The translations under genes were made by a program, and so were the position numbers. From assembly GCA_033725935.1 (NCBI GenBank), contig MU867060.1, positions 806,001 through 870,000 on the forward strand: a stretch of 64,000 bases of DNA, written 5' to 3'. Of this stretch, positions 1 through 10,560 are shown one piece after another (positions within the stretch are counted from its first letter, which is position 1; each line of letters starts with the position of its first letter). This DNA is from Cladorrhinum sp. PSN259 (taxonomy: Eukaryota; Ascomycota; Sordariomycetes; Sordariales; Podosporaceae). The notes below the pieces were generated by a model. The model did no database searches. It saw only the letters and a list, made by a program, of their open reading frames with translations, and was not told the origin of the DNA.

Positions 1-808
1 GGATCGGTAGCTGATCGCTACCAAAGAGTGAACGAATCGTGACGATCACGCGGGGACAGCGAGACATCAACACGCATATGGTAGTACCGCCTCCGCAGTT
101 CGACACGGCAGTTCACAGCAACGATTCCTCGATTTGTGGTCCCTGATGGATACACAACCACAATCACCGTCTATCCCAAAGCTGGCGAGCAAAAACAAGA
201 ATCCTCAGATGGTTACCGCTGAGACGGTTAAGGTAAGGCTTCTTTCTTTCTCCCCTCGGCCGTCCCGTTTCCCGTTATAGGTCAATTCAATCCCGCACCT
301 GACCACGCCTGACTCTTCCTCTCCCGCTGTGATATTTTATTTTTATTTCTTTGCAAGTTAACGGTAGTGTGACACTTATTGACAGACACCATCGGCTCGA
401 GTGCTATCCACGCCGGTTCATTCACCGTTTGGAGCGCCCCCTTTTCCAACTACAGTCTTGGCATTGTTTTTATCAATCTCCCTCATTTTGGCTCAGGGCG
501 GCTGCCTTGCTTCGGCAGAGTTCGTGGCAGACACGGTCACCTGGGGTCAAAGGGGCTGGGCGCGATGGTTTCTACCTGAAGCCTCTTCCGAGTCACGGGT
601 TCTCCTAGACTCACCAAAGTCCCAGTCAAGCGGGTTGCTTGGTTTCGGCGTTGGCCGATTTCAAGACTACTTGAAGACCGGCCTCGTCCTGTTGCTCTTG
701 CTGCTTTTTGGTCTGTCGTTAAGAATCCGTCGAGGCCGTTCCACTACTACCACCTCTGCGGGATCTACATCCATTCCTTGGAGAAGGGTTTGTTTTCCTT
801 TGTATATC
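1..808. other. Upstream region of the alpha-glucosidase gene, possibly partly coding
   Basis: No complete independent gene is visible. An ATG at 146 opens a 29-codon frame that ends at a good donor (GTAAGG at 233). After an acceptor at 384-385 the frame is open without a stop from 386 into the first alpha-glucosidase exon, in the same phase. This may be an N-terminal extension of that gene or part of another membrane protein. A second reading has an open stretch at about 97-219 ending in TGA, which could be the last exon of a gene cut by the window edge. Neither reading can be settled from the sequence. Confidence 0.4.
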
Positions 809-3800
809 ATGGCTTTGTTTACTTCACTGTCCGTCTTGCTGTTTGCAGTGTACTGGCCAGCAGGCATCTCTGGACTTGACGGCGGCCAACGAGCATCGAT
901 ACTATCACCACCCGAGTGGGCATTCAAGCCGGAATATCCGCCCTCTCCAGTTGACGAAGGAGAAGCTGTTGCAGCTCCTGTTTTTACGGTTCCAGCTTCC
1001 GCTGATCTTGGGAGGAACCTATTACCGAATATTCAGGATCCCCATGCCGTCGACGCCCAGGTGATATGTCCGGGATACAAGGCATCCAATGTTGTGGTTG
1101 ACGACAAGGGCTTCACTGCCGATCTCCTTCTGGCTGGGCCGGCATGCAACGTCTACGGAAACGATGTTGGGCACCTGGCGCTGTATGTCGAGTTCCAAGC
1201 AGACGACCGGGTCCATGTCGAAATCAAGCCCCGTTATATTACGGCTGAAAACTATACTTGGTTCCAACTGCCAGAGACCCTGATTCCGAGACCACCTAGC
1301 GACCCACATTGTTCACACGCCAGCAGCCAGTTCGATGTGTCATGGTCTAACGATCCGACCTTTTCGTTCACTGTCCAGCGCAAGGAAACCGGCGACACTC
1401 TTTTCACCACTGAAGGATCAAAACTTGTTTATGAGGATCAGTTCATCGAGTTCGTCTCTCCTCTTCCTGAGAACTACAACCTCTATGGCCTTGGTGAAGT
1501 CATTCACGGGTTCAGGCTGGGCAATAACCTGACCAGTGAGTTTTTGAAACCCGTTTCTATATTCGATCCGTTTCATGCTGACGATGCTCAGGGACCCTGT
1601 TTGCTGCAGACGTTGGTAATAACATCGACTACAACATTTATGGCACCCATCCCATCTATCTTGACACCAGATACTTTACCAAGAGTGAGTCTGGTCAACT
1701 CACCTATGTTCCTTATGCCACGGACAAGACGGCCAAGTACACGTCGTACACTCACGGAGTTTACCAACGTAATGCTCATGCCCAGGAGGTTATCCTCAAG
1801 CCATCTGGCATCACCTGGAGGGCTCTGGGCGGAAGCATCGACCTCTATTTCTACAGCGGCCCCAAGCCCGAGGATATCATCAAGTCCTACCAACACAGCG
1901 CCGTTGGTCTTCCTGCCATGCAGCAGTATTGGACTCTCGGCTTTCACCAATGCCGCTGGGGTTATAATAACTGGACACAACTGCAGGAAGTCCTTGACGG
2001 ATTCGAGAAATTCCAGATCCCACTCGAGACTATCTGGACCGACATCGACTACATGAAGGCATACAGAGACTTCGAAATGGACCCCGTCCGTTTCAGCCTG
2101 AGCGAGGGTGCCGACCTCCTTGCCAGACTTCATGCCAAGAAACAACACTACGTGCCCATCGTCGACTCTGCCATCTACGTACCCAATCCTGACGACCCGG
2201 CTGATGCTTATCCTACTTACGAGCGTGGTCTTGCAGCCGATGCTTTCGTCAAGAACCCAGATGGATCAATCTACATCGGCGCCGTCTGGCCGGGGTACAC
2301 TGTCTTCCCCGATTGGGTCGGCTCAGTCCTCAACGGCTCCGGCACCATCAACTGGTGGATTGACGAGATGTACCGCTGGTCCAAGGAAGTAGCGTTCGAC
2401 GGCATCTGGATTGACATGTCCGAGGTGGCCTCCTTCTGCGTCGGAAGCTGCGGCACCGGAAACCTCACCCTCAACCCTGCTCACCCGCCGTTCGAACTCC
2501 CCGGCGAGCCTGGTAACCTCGTGCTCAAGTACCCCGAAGGGTTTGAGCTCACAAACGCCACCGAGGCCGCGTCCGCTTCTTCTGCTCTCTACACGCAGGA
2601 CCACCCAGCTACACAAACCACGATCGGAGCCGGTTTGCCTACTACCACTCCACCTGTTTACAGAAGCACGCCCACGCCCGGAGCGAGAAACGTCGAGTAT
2701 CCTCCATATGTCATCAACAACTACCACGGCGACATTGGAGTGCACGCTCTGAGTCCCGACGCCACGCACCGCGGCGGATACTTGGAATACGACTTCCACA
2801 ACCTCTTTGGTCACCAGATCCTCAACGCCACCTACCAGGCCTTACTCAAAGTCTTTGAAGGCAAGAGACCGTTCATAATTGGGCGAAGCACCTTTGCCGG
2901 TTCGGGCAAATGGGCGGGACACTGGGGGGGCGATAACGAGAGTCTGTGGGCTTTCATGTTCTTTAGCATCCCGCAGGCTCTGAGTTTCTCTATATTCGGT
3001 ATACCAATGTTTGGAGTCGACACCTGCGGCTTCAACGGCAACGCAGATTACGAGCTCTGCTCGCGGTGGATGCAGCTTAGTGCCTTCTTCCCCTTTTACA
3101 GGAACCATAACGCTATCGGCGCTATCTCTCAGGAACCCTATGTTTGGGGCAGCGTTGTCGATGCGAGCAAGAAGGCCATGAGCATTAGATATAGTCTTTT
3201 GCCCTACATGTATACGCTCATGACCAAGGCAAGCTTGGAGGGATCGACGGTTATGAGGGCGCTCGCTTGGGAGTTCCCCGAGGAACCGTGGTTGGCGGAT
3301 GCCGATAGGCAGTTTTTGTTGGGTGGGGCCCTGATGGTTACGCCTTGTTTGGTTCAGGGCGCTGATAGTGTTGATGGAGTCTTCCCTGGGATTGCCAAAG
3401 GCGAGAAAGAGGGGGAGGTGTGGTACGATTGGTACACCCACAAGGATGTCACGAGCAACGGACAGGTTAAACCGGCCCAGAATGTGACAATTGAGGCGCC
3501 GCTGGGACATATACCTGTTTATTTGAGGGGCGGGTACGTGCTTCCGATTCAGGAACCGGGAATGACTACCGCGGAGAGTAGGCAAAACTGTTGGGGGTTG
3601 ATTGCTGCTCTTGATAAGGGGGGGAATGCTAAGGGGGAGTTATATCTGGATGACGGGGAGAGTTTGGAGCCTGAGAGAAAAACTTGGGTCAGGGTAGGTT
3701 TTACACTCTCCCGTTTTTTTGGGGGGGTCTTTAACCACGGAACAAAGCTGACTTATTGATTGTTTATAGTTCACCGCCACATCTAACTCACTTGCCGTTG

Positions 3801-4021
3801 TTCCGGAAGGCAACTACCCGGATACCAACGCGCTTAGGAACGCAACGATTCTAGGGGTTCACAGGGAACCCTCTAGGGTTGCCTTGAATGGAGCGCAGCT
3901 TGATAAGACTACTTATTGGACTTATGAGGGCGGCGACAAGAGTGTGTTAAGGTTTCATGATCTGAATGACAAGTTTATGAGGGGCGCGTGGACGGTCGGA
4001 TGGAATCTTACTTGGGAATAA
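809..4021 (+). CDS. Secreted GH31 alpha-glucosidase, 1026 aa, three exons
   Basis: Exons are 809-1535, 1592-3693 and 3770-4021, and the phases join exactly. The product belongs to glycoside hydrolase family 31 and should hydrolyse terminal alpha-1,4-linked glucose from maltose, oligosaccharides and starch outside the cell. A hydrophobic signal-like segment (residues about 1-22) is followed by a variable linker and then the family's N-terminal domain with CPGYKASNV. The catalytic nucleophile is the Asp in GIWIDMSEV (about D517) and the acid/base is the Asp in GHWGGDN (about D690). RSTFAGSGKWAGHW, FGIPMFGVDTCGFNG and RWMQLSAFFPFYRNHN are family hallmarks. Several N-glycosylation sequons fit secretion. 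The start was chosen at ATCATGGC, a good fungal context, but the frame stays open upstream to 386, so an N-terminal extension with more hydrophobic segments is possible. Intron 1 has a GCTGAC branch site. Confidence 0.93.
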
Positions 4022-4630
4022 GTAATTTGCAAGTTTTCTCGGGGAAGGGATTTTTTTTTATAAGCTTTTTAGTTGGATTTGTGTTTGGGGGATTTTGTAA
4101 GATATGGGATTTGACTGACTTTGGAAATCAGTTATGAAGGATATGGATATAACTAGGCGTTTTCAGAGATCGGATGGGAAGGGAAGGAAGGGTGGGTGGA
4201 CGGGAGGGAGATTTCATGTACATTTTCATTCCGTGGGATTTTGTTTATTATTTGGTTGGTAGTCTGGGAAGGAGAAAAGGGATTCTGCTTTAGTTGTTAC
4301 ATGCCAAATTAATAGTTTTATTTGCTCTATCATTATCTATTTGTCCTAAACAGGTCCACGTCTCATTAACCAGCGATAATGGCTCCTCCACCATTACTTA
4401 GTTTCTGTTTCCAACCTCATGACGCCGTAAAGCTCATATAGTTTGCGATTGTCTTAACCCACTCAAGTAAGCAGATGAATCAAATGATCAAGTCTCACCT
4501 CAACATCCGGACTCGACGGCCTGTTTTGGCTAACATTTCTGTATAACCAAAAGTCCGCAGTAAATATACTCCTATTTTCCTCTTCCCAAATTTTAGACCT
4601 CCCCATACCCCTTTTATTCAGGTAACCTGC
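4022..4630. other. Convergent 3' flank, no gene seen
   Basis: This spacer lies between the tail-to-tail alpha-glucosidase and membrane-protein genes. It is AT-rich with G-rich patches and no convincing open frame. It probably holds the 3' untranslated regions of both genes. Confidence 0.6.
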
Positions 4631-5582
4631 TTATGCCTTCTTCCCCTTCCTCTTCGAAGAAGAAGGCTCCCACTCCTCACTATCCCTAAACCCAACCGTA
4701 GGACTATTCCCGCTCTCCTGCTGATCCATCAACCTAATATACTGCTCCCTATGTTTCCTCGCCGCTCTTTCAAGTCTCGCACTTCCTCTACTTCTTCCTC
4801 CAACTCCTCCGAGAACAACCTGCCTATGCTGTCTATTACAGCACAGCACACTGAACACAATCAAAATTATCGCCACGAAAATAATCGGCATGGCAATGTA
4901 CAGAGCTTGGTCGTCTGGTCCTTGTGTCTTTGGCTGCGCTTTTGGCTTCTTCTTTGTAAGAGTGACGGTAGGACCTTGATACCATTTTGCTGGACCGCTG
5001 CCATCTTTTGGCAAGGCAGCGAGACGGAGTGTTATCGTTGTGGTTTTGCTTTTATCGCCTTTCCTGCCGCGGAGGATACTGCCGTTGATGTCCCATTGGT
5101 AGAAGCCCCAGCCCGAGTCAAGGGGACCAGAGTCAAAAGCTTGGTCCGTGTCTGATTCGGGAGTTACGTAGAAGCCTAGAACCTTGACGGTGTGGTTTAC
5201 TCCTGGGAAGAATGTGGGGTCCCATGTCACTGTGAGAGGGATAGGTTAGTGAGGAGGATTTGCGGAGGGGAAGTGGGAGAAGGCAAGGCATACCGTATTT
5301 CATGGCATTGGGAACGATGGTCTCGTTCGATTTGGGGAGACAGAATGGTTTGAAGTCGCCGTCGAGATTGCTGCACATTGCGAACTCATGGCCTCCCTTG
5401 TTGTTGTTCCCGCCATTGCCGGCGTCCGGGCTGGACGTGGTGTCAACGGCCGTTGCGGGTACGGTTGAAGGGGGTAACTGTTCGGCTTGACGGGGAAAGA
5501 ATCTATCGAAGGATGGCAAAGCCAATCCCGTCCCGGCGAGGGCAAGCCATGCGGCCGTGAAGACGAGCTTCCGGGTACGCAT
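4631..5582 (-). CDS. Single-pass membrane protein of unknown function, 295 aa
   Basis: Exons are 5582-5294 and 5229-4631, joined in phase 1 through a 64-nt intron with a CTAAC branch site. The family was not recognised. Visible features are an N-terminal signal peptide (about residues 1-22, ending near GLALP), a lumenal or extracellular region with N-linked sequons that reads like the fungal domain preceding a single membrane anchor, one transmembrane helix (IAMPIIFVAIILIVFSVLCC), and a basic cytoplasmic tail with an Arg-rich helix (RLERAARKHREQYIRLMD). The tail ends in a Ser/Lys-rich segment. The layout is that of a type I surface or secretory-pathway protein. It faces the alpha-glucosidase tail to tail and lies upstream, on the same strand, of no obvious partner. 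Function cannot be inferred beyond topology. Confidence 0.85.
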
Positions 5583-6050
5583 CGTGCTTTAATTTTATGT
5601 AATTAAGTCTCTCGCGATGGGCAGGCTTCGAATCGGAGGCGGCACCCTGGGGAGGGGCAGAGTAAAGAAAAACGTAATGGCCAAGACACGACTTCCTAAA
5701 TCCAATTGAACCGGAAATTCAAATTCATGGACTTAATAAAAGGAATGGAATAAGAAAAAGAAGAAAGAGAGTGGAAAGAAGAAAGACTCGACGCAACCGC
5801 AATGGGTTCGGCGGCGGCCCCTGGAAGTCTCGGGATCTTGTCGAGGCAATTTTGATGCTTTGCTGGGGAACTTCAGACAAGGAACTTCCCAGAAACCGCT
5901 GCAACCCATGCCCCAGCACGTCTTAACGAAGCCGGCTTGGCGCGTTCTTCTAGCGCGATTCTTCAGCCGAGGGTCCCGCCGGAACGTCATGGACCGCCAA
6001 GACATATTCTTCTGTTCGCATCCTTGTATTTACTTTGCTACAACAATTGT
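5583..6050. other. Promoter region of the membrane protein gene
   Basis: This 468-nt spacer separates two minus-strand genes. It must contain the 3' end of the oxygenase gene and the promoter of the membrane-protein gene. A T/C-rich tract on the minus strand at about 5735-5785 resembles fungal pyrimidine-rich initiation regions. No coding potential is seen. Confidence 0.5.
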
Positions 6051-7304
6051 CTAGGAAACAGTATTCTTAGCCACAATACCCCTCGCAAACTCTCCAAAGG
6101 TTATGTGCTGCTCCATATCAACCTCATCACCTAGGTTCGGCTGCGTAAAGACTGCCAATGTGTTTCGCGCGATCCGGCCTTCTGGACTGAGAGCTGCACG
6201 AGCGCCTCGAACGAAATGCGGAACTGCCTTGAATCTCCCGCCAGTGATGCGCTCAAGTGCTTCCCCAGTCTGGAAGGCGATACAGTCTCGGGGGATCTTG
6301 ACTTGAACAGTCTGGCCGGTACGCGACTTGATGTACAACCCGGATGCAGGGTCGGGTGATGTGTCAAGCTCATGAAGAGGTGCAAGCCGCGTATCTGGTG
6401 CGACTTCCTCAAAGGCGGGCGCAATGATAGACGTTTTGGCCTCATCGACAAACATGGCTGAAGTGAGACCGGTAAGACATCCATGATCGAGATGTGTGGC
6501 GCACCAATCGTCCTCGTCCTCGCCGTTCGCAATCTCACTCGTCTTGTTGGGCGCTGGAGGAGTCGTAGCAGGATCCTCGGGAAAGTAATGAAGCAGGCGA
6601 GCCTTGGTGGTTGTTGAGGTGCTCACTACATGTTTCAAGTAGCCTTTGGGATAGTTAGGGATCTCCTGCTCAGCGAACCTATCACATGCCCCAGCGACAA
6701 GAACGGCAACGTCAATGATGAGGCGGCAGAGATCTTCGACTGCTGACTTGAAACCGGGGAGTGTTGCCTGACTGGGCCAGATATTTGGAGATAGATACTC
6801 GGGGAAGTTATCAGGGTTGAACTCTTCTGTCGGTTCTGCGCAAGCCAGCTTGGGGTCGACATAGAAGGCACAGTTGGCATAGAAAGAGCCCTTCAATGTG
6901 TCTACCTGGCCATTCTTGAGGGTTTCTTTGCCGAGCGACCATCCAGTCAAGTATTTTGCCTTTTCATTTTCCAGCTTATCTGGTCCATGGTTAGTGCAAC
7001 TGATGCGTACTGGAGGTGGTGTTTACTGACCAAGCTCCGACTTTGGCAAGTTTCCGAGATAGGACGAATAGGAGAGCGCATGATGGCGCAGACTGGCAAA
7101 CTCAGGGGGTACATCTTTTACAACCAAGATACCTAGTGAGTCTGGACCAAAGGCCTCGCGAAGTGCATCCAACGAGACAGTTCCTGGATGGTAGACAATC
7201 TATTAGTCGATGCCACTTACACGGGATTTCCCGGACTTGTTGGTGATCATACCGTCCTTTAACTCCTGCAAGGAGACCGTTACGGCTTGCGCAATGGGTG
7301 CCAT
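6051..7304 (-). CDS. 2-oxoglutarate/Fe(II)-dependent dioxygenase-like protein, 377 aa
   Basis: Exons are 7304-7253, 7183-7031 and 6979-6051, with phases 1 and 1 matching at both junctions. The protein has the isopenicillin-N-synthase/clavaminate-synthase type fold signature: HxD at H231/D233 (THLDHGCLTGL), a distal His at H323 (AVPHFVRG), and a 2-oxoglutarate-binding Arg at about R340 (ARNTLAVF). With all ligands present it should be an active Fe(II) oxygenase, but the substrate cannot be named. No signal peptide is visible, so it is probably cytosolic. The first intron has competing donors; only GTATGA at 7252 keeps the frame open, because the later GTAAGT at about 7221 leads to a stop. It starts 319 nt from the divergent FRG1 homologue and probably shares its promoter. 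Confidence 0.88.
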
Positions 7305-7623
7305 TCTGATTTTCACAAAACACAAGATTGGAACTTGGTCATTATCAGGGAGGGGGATCCGGTTTTTTATGTCCGGGCAGCTGATCTCTATCGGTGCCCT
7401 CCGACTTCCCCAGATCAGCGGGGGAGATGCCAAGCATTCACTTATGGACGGGCATTGAAACCATGAAGGGCAGGTGGGTTGCGATGGAGTGGATTATAGT
7501 GGGACCCTAGCTTATCGATAGTCGTAGGACCTCCATTAGCTCTCACTGGAACCGTTGCGCGCGTCGCAAGTCTCACATGTAGATACACCTTCGTCATCAA
7601 ACAACAAATACAAGAAACCAAAC
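7305..7623. promoter_or_regulatory. Shared divergent promoter, oxygenase / FRG1 homologue
   Basis: The two start codons, at 7304 on the minus strand and 7624 on the plus strand, are 319 nt apart with no coding frame between them. One short intergenic region must therefore serve both genes. No TATA box is obvious. Confidence 0.6.
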
Positions 7624-8498
7624 ATGGTAAAGCCATTGACATTCAAGGGTGAGAAGAAACCCAAGAAACGAAAGCGCGCCGAACCTAGCGAAGAAAGCGG
7701 CCAAAATGACGATTCTGAACGGCAGCTCAAGGTAACAAAAGCAGAGGAAGCCAACGAGGGTGAAGACGATGGATGGGTCTTAGCCGACGTTGTGACAGAT
7801 ATTAATGGTCCTGTCATGTTTGTACTGCCTACGGAGCCACCAACCGCGCTCGCCTGTGATGTCAATGGAAAGGTGTTTACCTTGCCTATTGAGAACATCG
7901 TCGACAACAACCCGATCACAGCTGAACCACACGATGTGCGGCAAGTATGGGTAGCCAACAAGATTGTTGGAACCGATCACTTTAGATTCAAGGGACATCA
8001 CGGGAAGTAAGTTTTATCACACTTTTACTACCAGATCTTCTGTCACTGACTTGGTCTAGATATCTCGCCTGTGACAAGATTGGTCTCTTCTCAGCCAACT
8101 CTGACGCCATCACTCCAATCGAGTCCTTCAACGTCATAGCGACAGCCGATACACCAGGCACTTTTCAGATACAGACACTTCGCGATACATTCCTATCAGT
8201 GCGCGCCTCGCGCTCTTCCAAAGCCAATGCACCACCCGAGGTACGCGGAGATGAAACTGAGATTACCTTTGATACGACATTGCGTATTCGCATGCAGGCA
8301 CGGTTCAAGCCCAAACTGAAGGCATCCAAAGAGGAAAAGGCCAGGGAAAAGATCAGCAGGCGGGAGCTCGAGGAGGCAGTAGGAAGGAGGCTCGAGGACG
8401 ACGAAGTGAAGAAGTTGAAGAAGGCGAGAAGGGAAGGGAATTATCATGAGGCCTTGCTGGACTTGAAGGTCAAGGGGAAGCATGATAAGTATAGTTGA
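7624..8498 (+). CDS. frg1: FRG1-like nuclear/nucleolar protein, 273 aa
   Basis: Exons are 7624-8006 and 8060-8498, joined in phase 2 across a 53-nt intron. The product resembles FRG1 (FSHD region gene 1), an actin-bundling-like beta-trefoil protein tied to RNA processing and ribosome biogenesis. An N-terminal basic signal (KKPKKRKR, residues about 11-18) predicts nuclear or nucleolar location. The trefoil region follows from about residue 60, with GWVLADVVTDINGPVMFV and the junction segment HGKYLACDKIGLFSANSDAI, which is strongly conserved in the family. A lysine/arginine-rich helical tail (SRRELEEAVGRRLEDDEVKK) closes the protein. The length is near that of the human protein. The ATG follows a run of A residues (CAAACATGG), a good fungal start context. 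Confidence 0.88.
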
Positions 8499-10560
8499 GG
8501 AGACATGTAGGTGTGGAAACAGCACCAAAAGCGAGATACTGAATGATACCCATCGAATTTGACTTCAATAAAACAAAATCATCAGATTATGCAAACCCGG
8601 AGAGTTTCGATCGGACTAAGAAGCTCACTGTTGGCTCTCTTCGCATTTTTACCCCTGCCAGTTTTCTCGATCATTCTTTTACCATGTGATCTGAATCCTA
8701 AGCACCTCCCGCCGCACCAGCGAACCAAGGTCAGAGTCTCATCTTCATACGCAGTACGCCGCAAACCAAGTTTCTACTCCCCCTCTCCTTCCCCACAGTA
8801 AGCAAATGGAGGACACAGCCAAGCCAAGCAACCTACCATCAAGAAGGAGATTCCGCAGCACTTTGGGCGATCTTCCATGTTTCATTCAACGGGGAAGTCC
8901 GTGATCTGCCCATGCAGGATCGGACGAATCCCGATGATCCATCCAGTTCAAGTTACCAAGCGGCCTGCCAGGCAAACCAACCTATCACCTTCCCGTCTCA
9001 TCGAAACAACTCCGTCCTCGCCTTCACCTAATCGCCGGATCCCTCCGCCAAACACACACCATTGAATTTTCTCTCTGTTCTGTGCCGTAAAAACCCACTC
9101 TTCCACCGTTCTATTGTGTGCCTTGTCGTTGGCCGTACCGGTAGGTATTCCAATTACCAGTTCGTCAAATTCCATCCAAACTCTCCCAGTAGCCTCCAAA
9201 CGCCCGCAACGACATCCGATTTGCCATGCTCACCCACTTAGACATTGTACAGAAAAGTGAGTTTCTAAAAATAACTCCCACACGACAAGAGACAGAGACA
9301 GTCAGCCTCGTTTCTCCCTCTCCTCCCCCCACTCGCAGCTCACCACTCACAACGCGCCCTCTTCAGCCTCTTTCGCACCTCTTCATGCACCTGCCATGTG
9401 GTCTTTTCTGCCCAACCGTTCCCCACTAGACTAATACTTCAACTTGGAGAATCCCACCACGCCGTGACTTTGCATTGTAATTTTTTTATTTTTTTTGGAG
9501 AATATACAAATCACCACACCCACGACGAGTATGTACAAAACAGATAACTGAATAGATAGTAATGGGGAGCGCACCCACAGGCACACACACACACATAAAA
9601 TACCCTAGCTATGTAATGCAGACGGCTTACCGTGTTTGCTTAGCCCTACCTATACGTCCATCACACCCACACACCCACCAACGGTATATTCCGCTTCCTT
9701 GTCCCCCTCCATCTCAGACTATGAGTCCAATCTACCGGGCGCTTAAAGCAACCTGGTGCGTGCTTTGCATCCATCCCTCCCTCTCTGGGACTGCGCATCC
9801 TTTGCGCAGTGGTGACCGACAGTCCAAGCCTCGCTCACCTCCTTAAACCAACACTCTCAGTTCCTCCGGTCGGTCGGTCGGTGGCCGGAACCATGTCCAT
9901 ATCAAACCCACAGGTACCAGGGTCTAGTCTCAACCAGTCTAGTGACTTTCTAGTGTGCGGCTCTGCTGCTCCCATATTGCTCATTTGTATCCATCTTCCC
10001 GTCCACGATGGCACCCCCACTAGGTAGCCAAATTCTCAAAGAGCTGTAACTTCATCCCCAACAGATCTCAGTCAAGGTATCGAAAACGATACAAGCAAGA
10101 AAACACAGGAAACTCATGAAAATTCAAGAAGGAAAAAAACTAGTGAAAGTTTTCCTTTTCATTCACAATATTGTTGATTTCTGATATCTCTTATTCTGTG
10201 TCCTGTTCAACCAAGATTTTTAAAGCTCTCCCCCCTCTCTCTCTCCCATAATCCCTCGCAAAGACGCCATGTTAGAAGTTAAAACAGTAAAAAGAAAAAG
10301 GCCCGTATCCAAGAAAATTCCCAAAGTTCCAAATCAAAAAAGTGAAGAAAAGAAAAACTGAACTCTTTCGCCAAAAAACCTTCGCCAAATGTCGTGTCGT
10401 TAGTAGCCGCGGCCCTGATAAAAGAATGAAAGCCAAAAAAAGGAAAAAAGGTAGTAGCCGCTTCCAGAATCGTCTCACCCCCCAAGAATCAAAAAGCAAA
10501 ATATGATACACTTTGTAACATAAAGAAGAAGCAAAAAGTTACAAAATTAGTAAGACAACC
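8499..10560. other. Convergent 2.1-kb intergenic region, no gene seen
   Basis: This stretch lies between the 3' ends of the FRG1 homologue and the MADS-box gene. It contains pyrimidine-rich sequence, a short CA run (about 9581-9594), a CGGT tetranucleotide run (about 9869-9880) and A-rich sequence near 10100-10500. Open frames are short and lack codon bias or good starts. It probably includes a long 3' UTR of the MADS-box gene. Confidence 0.5.

Noticed and set aside
2323..3585. Long minus-strand frames antisense to the alpha-glucosidase
   Set aside because: They are mirror frames of a well-supported conserved coding region and contain no domain.
4683..4692. CCCTAAACCC, similar to a telomere repeat
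   Set aside because: It is a single occurrence inside the coding region of the membrane-protein gene, with no array.
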